A stretch of 64,000 nucleotides of DNA from Eutreptiella sp. 'Long Island Sound 2002' (GCA_964036045.1 OZ038391.1:39855232-39919231), one strand, 5' to 3'. Shown: positions 13,101 to 24,982, numbered from the stretch's first letter. The notes: generated from the letters alone by a model not told the origin. Translations and numbers: made by a program.

Positions 13101-13454
13101 CGGCCCACTCCACAGGTCACGAACCCCGACGGGACGCGGTGGATCTCTGAGGAGGGCTTCTCGACCGCCGTGCAGTCGCTGCTGCAGTTCCAGGCCCAAC
13201 TCGCCGACAAGGACCCCAGCGCCGTGCAGACCCAGGCCGAGGTCATCCGGGAGCTGCAGGAGGCGTGCCACAAGCACGTGCTGGAGGCGGGGGTGCTGCG
13301 GATGTCCCCCCACATCACCATGAGCCTCGTCGTGGACCTGCGGATGCAGTGCTACTCCGTGCGGGACCCGGACCTGCTCAAGATGGGGCTGGGCAATCTG
13401 ACGGGCTCTCTGTCTGCGCTGTGCCAAGTGTGCCTCCCACGCTGCAGTGCCTGA
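985..13454 (+). CDS. gene A: multi-exon protein with EF-hand-like loops and a calpain-C2L-like segment (5' partial)
   Basis: Thirteen exons join in phase: 985-1102, 2071-2132, 3010-3192, 3403-3542, 3755-3815, 4978-5103, 6021-6134, 6277-6401, 8620-8749, 9663-9933, 10806-10900, 11444-11641 and 13116-13454 (stop TGA). They give at least 653 residues. Most introns have GT-AG ends and a pyrimidine-rich acceptor; the 6021 acceptor is the weakest. Four segments fit EF-hand loop spacing, with a hydrophobic residue at loop position 8 and Phe at 13: residues 86-98 (SDVDGALERGRF), 164-176 (FVSEMEF), 503-515 (ISAESF) and 544-556 (NPDGTRWISEEGF). Several lack the usual acidic ligands, so calcium binding is uncertain. 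Residues 413-433 (LLPGEG...HGAFFY) resemble the end of calpain domain III (C2L); residues 4-9 (LPHGAL) look like an earlier copy. I see no calpain catalytic Cys/His/Asn motif. Gene B has matching segments. A and B could be one gene if the stop at 13452-13454 is spliced out: a GT donor lies at 13428. Function unknown; the family call is inference. Confidence 0.6.
1138..1182 (+). repeat. (CTG)15 trinucleotide microsatellite
   Basis: Fifteen uninterrupted CTG units lie inside the first recognised intron of gene A (1103-2070). A second, impure CAG/CTG cluster follows near 1230-1256. The poly-Leu, poly-Cys, poly-Ala and poly-Gln open frames across it are by-products of the repeat. Confidence 0.95.
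5400..5890. other. CpG-rich segment inside a gene A intron
   Basis: This part of the 5104-6020 intron is rich in CG dinucleotides and repeats short words such as CCGTCGCCGG, CCGCCGTCGG, GTCGACCGG and GCAGTTG, some in opposite orientation (5511-5536 against 5838-5866). It is open on both strands (frames of 207 and 139 codons), which low TA content alone can produce. It could be a CpG-island-like regulatory segment, an old insertion or an unrecognised exon; I cannot decide. Confidence 0.35.
6960..8240. repeat. AT-rich degenerate repeat block in both orientations
   Basis: A roughly 20-30-base motif around TGTAGAAAATG recurs many times. It reads forward at about 6990-7250 and 7800-8240, and as its reverse complement (CATTTTCTACAA) at about 7260-7290 and 7540-7750. 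The block lies in the 6402-8619 intron of gene A and is far lower in GC than its flanks. Its arms could fold back on each other. A distant relative of the motif occurs at 39940-40580. Confidence 0.7.
11098..11215. repeat. copy of the G-tract/TAAAAC repeat family (reverse orientation)
   Basis: Read on the minus strand this has GGTAAAACTTGG and GGTAAAATGTGG words next to a G-run (11207-11216). The same combination occurs in forward orientation at 63480-63640. It lies in the gene A intron 10901-11443, so the family is dispersed. Confidence 0.6.
12122..12271 (+). other. possible extra exon of gene A, frame unresolved
   Basis: This stretch has a good acceptor (CCCCTGCGACAG) and a GTGAGG donor. 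It is exactly 150 bases, so it could be inserted between 11641 and 13116 without disturbing phase. In that frame the peptide is Arg/Trp/Cys-rich, while the next frame (containing ALVDALYERVDGLL) looks more protein-like and has high GC3 but does not fit the phase. Leaving it out joins the two halves of an EF-hand cleanly (LWCE joined to VTNPDGTRW), so I keep it out of the main model. Confidence 0.3.
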
Positions 13455-14380
13455 GGTAGACCACGGCAGGGGCGCGGGGCCGATCCCGATTCCTGAGACG
13501 GAGCACAGCACCATGACCGCAACCCCCCCCCCCCCCGTGGGGGGGCTCCTTTTAACAACTCGGCACCACGGGCAGCCAGGCCTGTGTACTTCGATGCTTC
13601 CCTGCCACCACACGCCTCTGTGCTCAGGGTGAGTCCAAAAAATTAGCCGCACTCTTCTCTCGACAGTCTACACATAGGCACAGGCGTCTGCTTTTGTGCC
13701 AAGTGCGCACATGGGCTTCGCCATCTCCCCTTCTGGTATACCGCACATCCCCAGCCCCCCGTCGTCTTTCCACAACGGACCTGCATCAACAAACGGGCCA
13801 TACAAAGGACCTGGTCGTACCCGCTGTGGTTTTGTGGAAGCCCCACCCCCTTGAGAAAATAACAATTGAGGTCTGATTTCTCGAACAAGCCCCAATTTTG
13901 CGCCGCCCATTCGTCGGATTTTTGGGACTCCGTTGATACAGTGGTGTCCAGAGTGCCAGTGTGTCTTACTCCTTGCGTGGACGGGCCGTTTGGCCTCCAC
14001 AGACGCTTGTCGTGGTCGCAAAGGGTCTCGCCTGCAGACCGTCACAGATCTTGCAATTTGTGTCCACCCAAGTTGGCTCACTAATTTTTGAAGGACCCTT
14101 GGATATATGCACGCCTGTGGACATCGGCTTGCCCAGTCGGGCCCCTGGACAGACCCCCCCCTTACCCCAAACACGCACCTGCAGACGTCCTGTAACCGCC
14201 CAGGACAAGTCCCCAATGTGCAAGACAGTTTCCCTCATGGGCAGGGTATGGAAGGAGAGGAGGACAGGCTCACCAGTGATGGGTCTTTATGTCCCACGGT
14301 GTCCGCTCTCCAAGCTGGCCCCATGCAACGCTTTGTGGCGGTTGGTTTCCCACCCCAATCTCCTCAGACCTTGGTAAGGG

Positions 14381-14481
14381 AAGGCCCCAAAAACTCAGTC
14401 TCGCCGACGAGACTGGCCACAAACAGCCTCTCTTATATAGGCAAGGCCCCAAAATCCCAGTCTCGCCGACGAGACTGCCCA
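14381..14481 (+). repeat. pair of direct repeats each holding an 8-bp-stem hairpin
   Basis: Two copies of a segment of about 39 bases (14381-14420 and 14443-14481) begin AAGGCCCCAAAA and contain CAGTCTCGCCGACGAGACTG. That palindrome has an 8-bp stem and a CCGA loop. The copies are 62 bases apart in the space between genes A and B and differ at only a few positions. Confidence 0.75.
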
Positions 14482-14933
14482 CGGGCGAGGTCAAGCAATT
14501 TTCGGTACAATGGATGGGAGAACGAAGAGTATGAATTGGCAGTGTCCGAACCAAATATGGCACGAACGATCTATGGCCCGACTGTAGCCTTGATGAGCAT
14601 CTGCGGCCCCACAGTACGTCTAAAAGGTGCAGGATCCTTGCTGGAGGTTGCATGTAATGCGCGTGCAGAGTTCTTGGGGGCGGGAGGACTGCAAAATTCT
14701 TGCATTTTGCCGCAATCTCATTTTACATATTTTGCCATGGTCTGTATTGCAAAGGGAGACACGAGTGTGGTGAGTGTGTGTGAGGGGGTCCCAAACATCA
14801 GTAAAGAGGAAAGACGCGGAAATTGTGCGACTTGGGTATTCGGGGGGGCAGCTCGCAAAGCATGTTCAGACATGGATTGTCAGACACACATTCAGCCTGG
14901 GTGGGGTCATTGTCTGCAATTTAATACCGAGGT

Positions 14934-15059
<126 letters not shown>

Positions 15060-15191
15060 CATCTTTTTGTGCTGCGCTACGGCTTGCAGACTTGTGGCGT
15101 TTGTGCTTCATTCTTAATGCATTTGATTTCTTTGCACGGTACAGACGCACGGCCACAGAAATGGGGATCGGCACACCAACACTGTGCAACA

Positions 15192-18100
15192 ATGCAAAAT
15201 GACGTGGAGCGGCTCGCTTTTGCAAAGGCTGCGTCAATGCGGAATTCTTGGTCCATTGTTTTGGATCTCACAGAGGAGCTGCTCCAGGAATGCACATTGC
15301 CACACCACAATGAAGTGGCCCGAAAGCACGATTTTGTCATGAAACATCTTCCTCTGGCATTCCCCGCATGATCCCCAATAGACCTGCTTGGTGAGCGTCC
15401 TTGCGCTCGACGTGCGTCTGTATTGAGATACCAACAGGTTGAAGACGAACGGATGACTCACCCCGTTGTCTCAGGAAACGGGCCCAGGGCTCTTGTGCTG
15501 CACTTGTTGTCCCTACCTGCCCTGCTCTATGTAGGTCACAGAGTCTGCCAAGCAGGCCCTACGCCGATCTGGGGTGCCGGATGTACAATATTATGCTTTT
15601 GCATACCCAACACCCAACATCGAGGCGCTGATTGAGGACGTCACGGAGCCTCGGCAGGTGTGTTGATTGGTCTTGTGGGTGTTTTCAGCTCTAGGTTTGA
15701 GGGGCCTGGGGGCTTGGTGCCCATGCAACAGAGCCTGGCAGGCGATTTCCTTTTTTTTGGAGGTCAACATCGTCTTGGCCGATTGGCAGCCTCACCAATG
15801 GGGTTGGCGCTGTGCGGACGGCAGTTGTTTTGCCATTGCACAACAGCAAAAGGAGGATCTTCAGACTTTGGACATGCCATGGGCTGACGTGATTCACTGA
15901 GCCCCCCCCCATGAGTGAAATACCACGGCAAAGCGCAGCCCAAAGCAACACCCTGGCCCCCTCATTTGGGTGTGGCAGGGGCAGTTATGGTACGGGTCGT
16001 GGTCTATGCAATGGTAGATCTGCAGTGGTGGGCCAGAACGTTTTGGCGGACAGAGAGGGTGTGCTGGGAGACAGGCAGTGTAGGAGAGTGTGAGCACAGG
16101 GAGCGCAAAAATTTGGCCGTTGCCAAAATTGTCTGTGCATTGCTTTGTTCTCTCATGGACCCACCGAAAAGATAATGAACGCACTCTGGCAGTGATTTCT
16201 TTCCCTCTATTCTAAGGTACCCCGTGGGGATTGTTCTCATAGTTTCTCCCTAGTGCCCCACCCGATCACCGTGAGCATTGACTGGTGATGAGGTGCCAAT
16301 TTGGCATCGACCGCTTCCTGCCATGCTCTACTACGCCGCTTTTGAACTAACTCTGGCTGAAATGAGCTCCCCACACAAAGCCTTATGGGAGACAGAAAGA
16401 CCAATCAGTGCCTTTCAGGACACATTGAGCGTGGCACCCAGGCCACAACAAGGACCCCCCCCCTACGTACACACACACACACACACACACATCTGCCAGT
16501 CATGCCTCTTCGTTATACATGCACAACTATGTACCGACTGTGTATCGACTTTGTTTTTGCGTTTTTACGTGACAGCCCTGGATGGTTGCCTGTTCGTCGC
16601 CTCCTCTGATCTTCTGGTCCTACCCCCTCCCTTACCCTCAGGTATGGCCTCTCCGCCCCCCCCCCCCTCCACCCGACGCCCCCCGAATGCATGGGAAGGA
16701 CACTTCGTTTGACGTGGGATCGCTCTGTCCAAGCCCAAGACGTTTCCCCTGAAGTTTCGTATGCCAAGAGCGACAAATCACAATGCGGTGCCCACACGTC
16801 TATGGTTTCTCTCAGGAATTTCTCGCAATGGGAGGGTTTGTGTATTTGGATGCCCAGTGCAATGTAGTGCACGTTGATTGCCTGAAGTCTGCTGAGGAGG
16901 AGGAGCCCAACAGCCAGCAACTGTCAGTGAGCGATGTGGAAATGCTCCCGTTGGAGTCCGTGTCCAAGCTTCTGATGCAGAACCGTTGGCAGCTGTGCAA
17001 GGTGCTGCTGAGTGCTGTTGTTGCATGGCGCCGTGTGCACGCGTGCACGCACGTGTCCGACGGCGCTTCCTGCGCACCGTACGCCGCGGTGAGATACCGC
17101 AGGCATCCAGAAACCTTCCGACAGGGGCCCCTGTATGCGGGATGATGATGAAGCCTGCAAGAGTGAGATGATGGAATTGGAGATTTTTGTTTTGTGGTCG
17201 GGGCAGTGTACCTTTCTACGGTGCTGCAGATGGAGGGGGGGGGGGGCGTTGCTTGGGCCCCATGCCAATTGAAGCCACCCCCGGGGGCAGGCACGTGCCG
17301 GCTCGCTTGAGTCTTGGTGCTGCCGTAGCCTCGTTTCATTGAGATCGCTCCTCGATAGACGACTCGTCGTGTGTCTGTCACAGTCACAGAGGCCGGCGTT
17401 GAGGACGAGGAGGACGAGCACGGGGGATCAGTGAGCACCTGCAGCCCCGACGCGTGACAGGGTTGATTGTGGATGTGCCAATGACGCACGATGTGCGAGT
17501 GCACGACTGAATTGTGGGCCTAAGTGCACCTCCAGACCCTAAACATGAGTCGCTGTAGCCCGAACCCGCTACACTATTACTTTGCGGAGGTCCCGTATCC
17601 CGCGCGCTGCAGGCGCACCGCAAGTGCCGCAGGCGCCCCCACGGCTCCCGAGACGACCACGCTCTGCTGTGCTGCACGTGGTCGTGCCCGCCCCGTGCTC
17701 AGTTCAGCCGTTGCCAAGGCACAGTGTGCGCGTGTGCGTTCATGCATTTGTGCGGGCGTGCCTGCGTGACTGAGCGCTGCCAGGCGGTGTTGGACCTGTA
17801 CTACCCCCGAGGGGCGTTGATTTGCTCTGGGCTGCCCACGGCCACCAGGACTGCCACTCTGTGCATTGTAGTGACCATCACTACAACTCCGGCGGAATTG
17901 CCCGTTGCCATCTCCCTCACCCTTTATTCTGCAGCCGGCCGAAGAGAACAAGAAGGCGCAGTACTTTGCATGGCTGCTTCCGGGCGAATATCTTGTGAAG
18001 CCCTCTCTGATCCACGGGGCATTGGCCTACGCGTGGCTCGATCCGTCGCAAATGGAGACCCTGAAAACCGAGAGGTGCCCTCGTGTGTCCCCCCGACGGA

Positions 18101-20466
18101 TACCTCTTGTGGGTGTCGTTGTGGCCGTCGCTGTTGCAACTGCCAAACACAAGCGAACGCTGCCTGTCAACCGCCGACAAACTTCGGCCGTCCTTCGTGA
18201 ACGATCGCCCTCCCAAAGCAGAGGCACCTGTTGTTAGTCGGACTTATGCCGCCTCGATTTGCGCGGCCAAAAGGCGCAGAGGACCGGCTGGTGCTCTGTT
18301 GAGGTGCCGGCCTACCGGAGTCCTCATTGTTTTGTGGCATTGAGAACAGCCCCTGCACTCCTTTGGGCATGCTACTGCCGGGTCTCGCTTTCAGTGCGGG
18401 GGCCGGGGGTAGTTTCAGGGTCGTCATCAGGGGGGAAGTCTGGGTATCTGACACTGCTCTGTCGGAGTATCAGTCTCAGTACACCGTCCTTTGGTCTTCC
18501 GCATGCATTACTCTCGGTGACGAGGCCTTTGCCTCGCATGCGTCACGGTGGCGAATTTCCAGCGGCTGTTCTGTAGTTTGTACACAGGGGGGGGGGGGGG
18601 ACTTCGCGGCGGGAATACTTCGCCGTGGGATATTTTGCGTTTCAAATTCGTGCGAAATTTCCCACGTAATTTTCAGGCCGCTGTGCGAAATGAATAAAGC
18701 CGCTGCGAAATTTAGCAAAATGTCTTGTCCAACAGTTGCCTGGGCATAAGTCTGTTGTGCCCATAAAGTGTCCTTTTGTGCCCCCTGTCAATGCATAGCC
18801 TGAGTGCTGTGTTCGAACAGTTCTTCAACTGTTTTTGTGCACCCCAGCCAGTTTTTTCTCAGCTGCAATTGTCAATTGCAGCCATCTAAAACAGTTCTTC
18901 AACTGTTTATTGCAGCCTTTGTTCAATGGTCTGAGTGCAGAGTATTGTGCCTTGCAGGGATTGAACGGTAACAGCAATGCATTAGAAAACACCAGCAACG
19001 ACCAGGAAATAACAACAACCACCATGAAGTAACAGCAACCAGCAACCAGCAACTCATCAGGAAGGAACAACAACCCTCTAGGACTCAACTGCAAAGCATC
19101 AGCAAATAACAGCAACCACCACCACCCAAAGGTCGGCTCACAGCATGTGGGTACGAAATTTCCCGCAGCAAATTAAGGACTGCATGCGAAATAAACCCGC
19201 TGCGAAATATCCCATGGCGAAAATTTCCCGCCACAAACTTCCCCCCCCCCCCCCCTGTAGGCGCGAGCCTCCGCCTTTCTGTGACTCAGGCGCGCCTCAG
19301 GCTCGCAGCCCCACACCCGGTTTTTTTTCTTGTCAGGGGCCGACAGGAGAATCTGAGCATGACGCTTTCACTCTCCCTCTATGACGATGAGCCACATGCA
19401 GGTCTCATGTGCGTGTCCGAAGCGCTTGTGTGCTGCGTCTGCCGCGTCAGCATCCCCGAAGGGAGTCACGGGCACGGGGTATCGCGGCATCCTGTCGCTT
19501 TGTGGTGCCCTTCACAGAAATTCGCCTCCGCCCCCCCTTCATCCGAAATTCAATCAGAGGGACCATCGCACTCTGCAGCCACCCGCAATCACCCGCAGTC
19601 CCGCGTAGTCACCCGCGGTCACGCGCAGTCACCCACAATCACCTGCTCGTAATCTGTTGCTGTGCTGAAAGGCACGAGGCGGTCATGCGTGACCGATTTG
19701 CATGGCCCGGTTTTGAGAGCTTTTCCAGACCTTCTATCGGCAGGTCTGCTCACAGGCCTCTGTCAGAACAAGCACAGCGACCAGCCCACGGCGAAATGCC
19801 CAGGGTGAACCCAGCCCATGGCCAGAAAGGTGAACCCAGCCAACACTCTCACTTTGTGGTGGCTTGAAATGGGGACCATTTAATCGATCGGGGTGTATTG
19901 GGCCTTTCTTTTGTGATGAAAATTGGGTCCCAAATGAAGTCAGTGCCTTTGCCCGCCACAGCTTGGAACACTGCTCCGCATCAACTGCCAACCGTCGGCA
20001 GAGATCCCTCGAGATGTATCGAGGGGTCCCCTACTTTTTTGGAGGGCCTCGGACGACCCCTTCCCCCGGCCACGAGTGCCACGGCCAAAGCCGCCCTCCG
20101 CTCACAGAGACCGCGCCCGTTTCCTGTGCAGTTGTGTGCCGTGTGGTGTGCACCAACCACCGGTGCTGCGGCGATTTCTGGCGGGAGTCCCACGGTCTTC
20201 AGTCCCACGCCCCCGGCCTGAAGAGCTCTACGCCCCTGAACAGCCCCACCCCCCCGAAGGCCGGGAGGCCGGGGCTCAGTCCCGCCCCCCGGTCCGTCGG
20301 TGGCACCCCCGCCTCCCTCACCGCCTCCCCCCTCGTGAACCTGCTGCCCCACAACCCGAAGCTGCCCTCCGGGGCCCCGGCACACCCCACGGCCCCGCGT
20401 CGCACCGCCTCCGCCGATTTGAGCGGGAACGTGAACGGGAATGTGGAGGCAGCCGCACGGATCTGA
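15192..20466 (+). CDS. gene B: seven-exon relative of gene A with a calpain-C2L-like motif and Pro/Ser-rich tail
   Basis: Exons 15192-15314, 15535-15657, 15763-15888, 16816-17001, 17935-18074, 18419-18572 and 20203-20466 join in phase and predict 371 residues ending at TGA. The start is the first Met of the first protein-like exon; an acceptor at 15144 and an open frame upstream leave room for a longer 5' end. Segments matching gene A are YAFAYPTPNIEAL (A: FAFAAPIPHLQQVL), FLAMGGFVY at 126-134 (A: FLAYGGFLY) and LLPGEYLVKPSLIHGALAY at 200-218 (A: LLPGEGLPLPVPIPHGAFFY). LLPGEYLVKPS fits the end of the calpain C2L domain, but no protease motif is visible. The last 87 residues are Pro/Ser/Thr/Ala-rich and probably disordered. 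The last intron (18573-20202) contains an inverted-repeat element. The last exon has very high GC3. I do not recognise the full protein. Confidence 0.6.
18587..19255. mobile_element. 669-bp inverted-repeat (MITE-like) element with G-run and C-run ends
   Basis: The left end is a 14-base G-run followed by ACTTCGCGGCGGGAATAC. The right end, read in reverse complement, is a 15-base G-run followed by AAGTTTGTGGCGGGAAATTT. The arms stay similar for roughly 50 bases (for example CGTGGGATATTTTGCG against CATGGGATATTTCGCA). No transposase frame is visible, so it would be non-autonomous. It lies in the last intron of gene B. Similar ends occur at 36023-36661 and 43320-43698. Immediate flanks are ACACA on the left and TGTAG on the right, so a target duplication is unclear. 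Confidence 0.65.
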
Positions 20467-23426
20467 CCGGACACCGCCAGAGGCGACGGTGCGGTCGCGG
20501 AGTTGATTTTAGGTTTTGGCGCGGGTGTCCGCCGAGGCTTGACTCGCAGGTGAGCCAGCGCATGCGCGTGGCGTACTGCAGCAGAGCCAACGCGGTCGCT
20601 GAGATGAAGGTCCGGAAGCTGCTCTGACCCCCTCTTCACGGCTCCACATTCGGACTATCCCAAGAAGGCGCACACGGGGGATGTGTAGGGCCAAAAAGAG
20701 GTGCAGGGCAACCCACGTGAGGACCAGGGCAGGCCCCCTTTGCTTTGTGCTGCTGAGTGGCGAGACCTGGCAGGGCGTTGTGGTCACGTTCGGACCAAAG
20801 GTACCCCAGGCAGTGTCCCCGACCTGCCGCCATCGTGTGCTTGGAAATTCGTACTGTATTTAGTAGTATGGACCCCAGCTGCGTCTACTCAGCGCTACTC
20901 AGTATTGCTCAGCGGATCCGTCTTGTGAACACTGGCCCGCATCCGATGCATGGTTCAGGGGCCCTGCCAATCATGTCTGGGTCCCCGGATGTTCCGCCTG
21001 AAACTACCCCATTCGGCCGGGATTGACCCGGTGTCGAGCAGTAGAGTGGTACGCAGTCCCCGTGAGCTCCCCATGAGATATCACGAGGGCTGTGTCATGT
21101 GAAAACCCGATTAGGTTTGGATTTCCACACCCCACCGCACCTCCAATGGATAAAGACTGGTGCATTATGCAGCAGACTGAAATTTCCGAAGCGTTTCATG
21201 CATCAAACAGTCCACAAGCCAATTACAAAATGTTTCTCTTGGCGCGGACGACAGACTTTCTGGCACAGTTGAAGCACAAAAATGAAGGATTCGGGGTTCG
21301 AACGCACTCCCACAGATGTCGGGTCTTGAGTTGGGAACGTTGAGTTGGGCAAAGGTGGACATGATGCGAGGCTCATTGATCATCCCTCTGCACCTCTTCG
21401 TTGGCGCAGCATTTGGCGATTTTAGTGGAAAGTTCGCCAAGTCTTTGGCAAAACCAATTCAAAACTTGCGTCCCTGAACCGATTCACAGTGCCGCAATAG
21501 CACACCCCTCTGGGGACCCAGCCTACCCGTGCCGCTGGATTTGTCTTCTCCATTTCAGAGGGTGGCGGCTGACAAGGGCCGATTTTGATGAGCTTTTCGT
21601 TGTGTTAATGGTAAGGGGCTCTTTACGGACGATGATTCTTTGCGCTGGGCTGGGCCTAGCCGATCGGGGTGGGTGTTCACCGTGATGGGGCTTTTACAGC
21701 GAGTGTGGACGCCCCTGGCCCTGCCTGGCTGTGCAACTCCTGGGCACCTTCGATCTCATAAGGCTTTGTATGTGGTAACCATCTCCATGTGTGTCACTTG
21801 TCGTGCTTTGATTTTTCACAATAACCGGCATCAGCTACAAAGTGGGGTGAGCCACAAGGTCTGCCGGGGAACGCGAAATTAGCAAGACCTCAGATTTCCT
21901 TGTACAGTGCTGCTATTGCTTTCAGAAGTCAAATGTGATCGGCTGTGAGTTGGTGTTGCTGTCAGTATTTCATGTGTTTCCGTTTGCGTATTGGTGATTG
22001 CACCAGTTGCCGTGCTGGAGTCTATTTGTGGGGTCAAAGTGGGGCCATGACCAAAGGAGAGTCCGTGTCGATTCTGCTGTGGCCCCATCTCTGTCAATGA
22101 GCTGTGTATTGTGGTGCTGTTGTGGTGGTCTGGCCGCTTCTCTAGTGATGGTTGTCTGGTCGGACCTAACCCAAATAGCAGTACGTGAGGGAGGGAAATT
22201 TCGTCCAAGACCTGAGGGTCTGTTGTTATTGATTGCATTCCATTCCATGGACCATGCCTCTGATTTGTATTCACCGGCGAATCTTTTGGCCTTCAAGACC
22301 GGCAATCGTTTCTCAATGATTTGATGCACCGCGTCCAATCAAATGTCGCTGCTTTTAAACTTTAAAGCGGGATTGCTGTGAATTTTTGCTGCAGCAGAAA
22401 GTCGCAGCGCGCCCCCTTCCCCCCCGTCCCCCTCGTCGCCCCCTCCGCCCCCCCCCCCCCAAAGCTGGAAAGTGGATCGTACTCCGCTGCCCTGCGTATA
22501 CTCTTCTTTATCCCTCCATTCCTCCTGCCCCTTAATTCCCGAAGAACAGCCATGACAGGACGCCCGCTTCGGGTGCCTTGGCGCTGCCTTTTTGAAAGCC
22601 TCTTTCAGCCCCTTGCAGCCTTCCACGCAGTCCATTCCAATGCCCCAAATGCTGCGCATGCTCTCTGCCCCGCATGGTGTCGCCATGTTCATCCCCACTG
22701 CCCTCCATCCCCGCAACCCCATTTCACAACATGTGGCATCCATCCTTGGCAGCCATTTCTTTTCACCCAGCGTTTTCATCACTGTTTTCACCCGGCTTTT
22801 TGTCCTCATTTCCTTTCTTCTACAGCCCTTTTTGCAGTTTGGGTTTCGAGGTCTACTGTGTTTACTACCCACAGAAACTCCGTTGTACATGCACGCCCAC
22901 ATGTGTCTCATCTGTTCCTAAGCCCTTCTCCACGAACCCCTCTTGTGCTTACCAATGACCTCATGCTTGTATGTCGTTCTCATACACCTCATTGTCCATC
23001 CCATGCAAGTGCTTCTTTCGCAATCAATTGTAGGTATTGTATGCCTGTCCCCTGACAGAAGTTTATTTTTTGTTCTGCCCTCCCACACCTGCCATCCCTA
23101 TGTATTACTTCAACCAATGGTCCCATCTCAGGTGTGAAGCGGAAACCTTAACACACTGATTCCCATGACCCCTGATCTGGTTGTGCAAATGCAGAGAGGG
23201 CCAGGGAGCGTTGGTGAGGGAGAATACACATGTATCATCAGGTGCCTAAGACAGTACCATCAGTCTGAGGGAAAACGGGTATGCTACAGCCCTGAGAGCA
23301 GCCAGCCATGGAACAAGATGAAACAAGGCATCCACTGTGCAGAACAGTATCCTAGGTAGCTACAATGAAGTTCAACAACACGAAGTGAAGTAGGAAAATG
23401 AAGAAAGCACATGCCGAACAGTGTAT

Positions 23427-24159
23427 GGGGGAGGTACGGCGCGCGGTGCGCGGTCTTTTGGGTAGTGCGGCTGACTCTTTCCCCATAATTTCCCATTGTG
23501 CTTTTTCTCAGCACCTCACCGGCCCTGTAGCACCCCCCCTCCAGTGAGCCCATCTGCCGTGGCTGCGGGATAGGGCGCCAAGCCAGGTGGCGATGGCTGT
23601 CGCGATGGTGGACAATAGCCACGGGTGCCTCAACCCCTCCCCTGTAGGGAAAGCCACAAGGCACAATCAGAGGCACAAATGTTTTCCGCGGAAGCGCACG
23701 TAGGGCGAGGGGGCGGGGGGGTGTGCATTATTTGCAGTGTGTGCCAAGTAGTAATTGTTGCTTGTTGTTTCATGCCACTGTTTTCTCTCCCAGAAAGGGT
23801 TCCCCATTCTTTTGTTCTATTTTCTTCGATGCCTCCACACCGTGCAAATCAGAAGGCGCAACGGGGAGTAGACAAATGAATTGATACAACTACTTTGTGG
23901 ACTGGTGTTGGGCCGTGCTAGAGAGCAAATCCTTCTTTCATCATCAACCAACGGCCCCCTCCGTCAGGGAGTGTGGGCGGCTACAACCACCATGCAATTG
24001 GTGAGGAGGATGGAGTGGAGGCCTCCGTTGTTGTATGCTTACCCCTTAGGCCACCGCGTCCTTGACAACCTGAAAAATCACTGAAACTTTTCGAGACTAT
24101 GATGGAAAGAACACGCGCGGTGCGCGCGCGGTGCGATGCGCGGTGCGCGTACCTCCCCC
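23427..24159. mobile_element. 733-bp inverted-repeat element with GGGGGAGGTACG ends
   Basis: The left end reads GGGGGAGGTACGGCGCGCGG and the right end, in reverse complement, GGGGGAGGTACGCGCACCGC. Both continue into short GCGC/CGGTGCG repeats. Both flanks are TAT (23424-23426 and 24160-24162), consistent with a 3-bp target duplication. There is no transposase frame. The layout (G-run, short unique terminus, GC-rich subterminal repeats) matches the cassettes at 29851 and 31674 and the segment at 57235. Confidence 0.65.
23497..23680 (+). repeat. dispersed repeat, copy 1 (copy 2 at 24673-24840)
   Basis: This segment begins TGTGCTTTTTCTCAG and ends CAATCAGAGGCACAAAT. It recurs with point changes and small gaps at 24673-24840 in the same orientation, about 1.18 kb away. 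Copy 1 lies inside the inverted-repeat element 23427-24159 and copy 2 outside it, so copy 2 may mark a second, decayed element. Confidence 0.75.
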
Positions 24160-24672
24160 TATGGTGCTCCATGCAGTCGTTATGAATAAATGGTCGCAAA
24201 TTTGTTCAGGCGCCAAGAGGTCTCTTGCTGTGAGAGTAGCTTGGACGAGGTGGCCTCGACATGAAGAGTAGGCAAATAACCACTTTTTGACCTTGATGGA
24301 TCCACAAGCAACCCAATATTCAGCAATATTTGCAGGGAGGTTGAGGCTATCACTGAGAGTGATAGCATGAGGGTGATAGCAGTATAACATCAGCCACACA
24401 TCCCGCAAATGCCCCGTGACAAGGCTCACCTGCCATTTGATTTTGTTTTGAGTGGCACCATAGGATCCTTCTTCTAGCATGTTGCGGGCAGGGCTTCTTG
24501 CCCTTTGGAGGGTATGAAAAAGGGGGATAGTAACAGCGGAAAGTTTTCAAAAAACAATGTGCACCTGATGTATTGCTTGTAGGGAGGGTGCACATTATCA
24601 CCTGGAAGATTTCCGGGATCCCATGGTCCAAATGGCAGGCAGCCACTAGGCGAAACACAACACCTGGTGCAA

Positions 24673-24840
24673 TGTGCTTTTTCTCAGTGTCTCACCAGCC
24701 TTGTAACTCCAGGTCTGCAGTGGCTGCGGGATGGGGCACCAAACCAGGTTGCAATGGTTGTCGCAATGGTGGACAACAGCCGCCAGTGCCTCAATCCCTC
24801 CCCTTTTGGAAAACAGCAACCCACAATCAGAGGCATAAAT
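24673..24840 (+). repeat. dispersed repeat, copy 2
   Basis: This is the second copy of the 23497-23680 segment, sharing blocks such as GGCTGCGGGAT and CGCAATGGTGGACAA. It ends CAATCAGAGGCATAAAT. No coding function is evident in either copy. Confidence 0.75.
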
Positions 24841-24982
24841 ATTTTCTATCAATGAGTGTAGGGGGGATTGTTAGCGCGCCGGGCATCTTTTTCTGTCCAT
24901 TCTCCACCCATGACCATTTTCGACCCCCTCCCTGCTTTGCCCCACCCCGTCCACAAATTGAGTGGCCCCTTGAGTTGGGGAC

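Larger units (their letters stand above)
20467..24982. other. intergenic region, no gene supported
   Basis: There is no convincing exon chain here. Overlapping long frames at 22339-22911 (minus) and 22378-23055 (plus) run across the same C-rich sequence and neither has a recognisable pattern. The region contains the element at 23427-24159 and two copies of a segment of about 170-185 bases (23497 and 24673). Confidence 0.4.

Noticed and set aside
15438-15530. Protein-like exon ending LLSLPALLY before gene B exon 2
   Set aside because: Using it would leave a 4-base intron before 15535; it is better read as intron sequence.
17390-17430. Acidic mini-exon of gene B (EDEEDEHGG)
   Set aside because: It needs phase 1 input, but the preceding exon ends in phase 0, and joining 17001 to 17935 directly keeps the frame.
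21255-21315. tRNA-like A and B boxes (TGGCACAGTTGAAG, GGGGTTCGAACGC)
   Set aside because: Spacing is too short and the T-stem does not pair.
22339-23055. Overlapping long ORFs on both strands (190 codons minus, 225 codons plus)
   Set aside because: They cover the same C-rich sequence, have skewed composition and no domain pattern or splice context, and low stop-codon density explains both.
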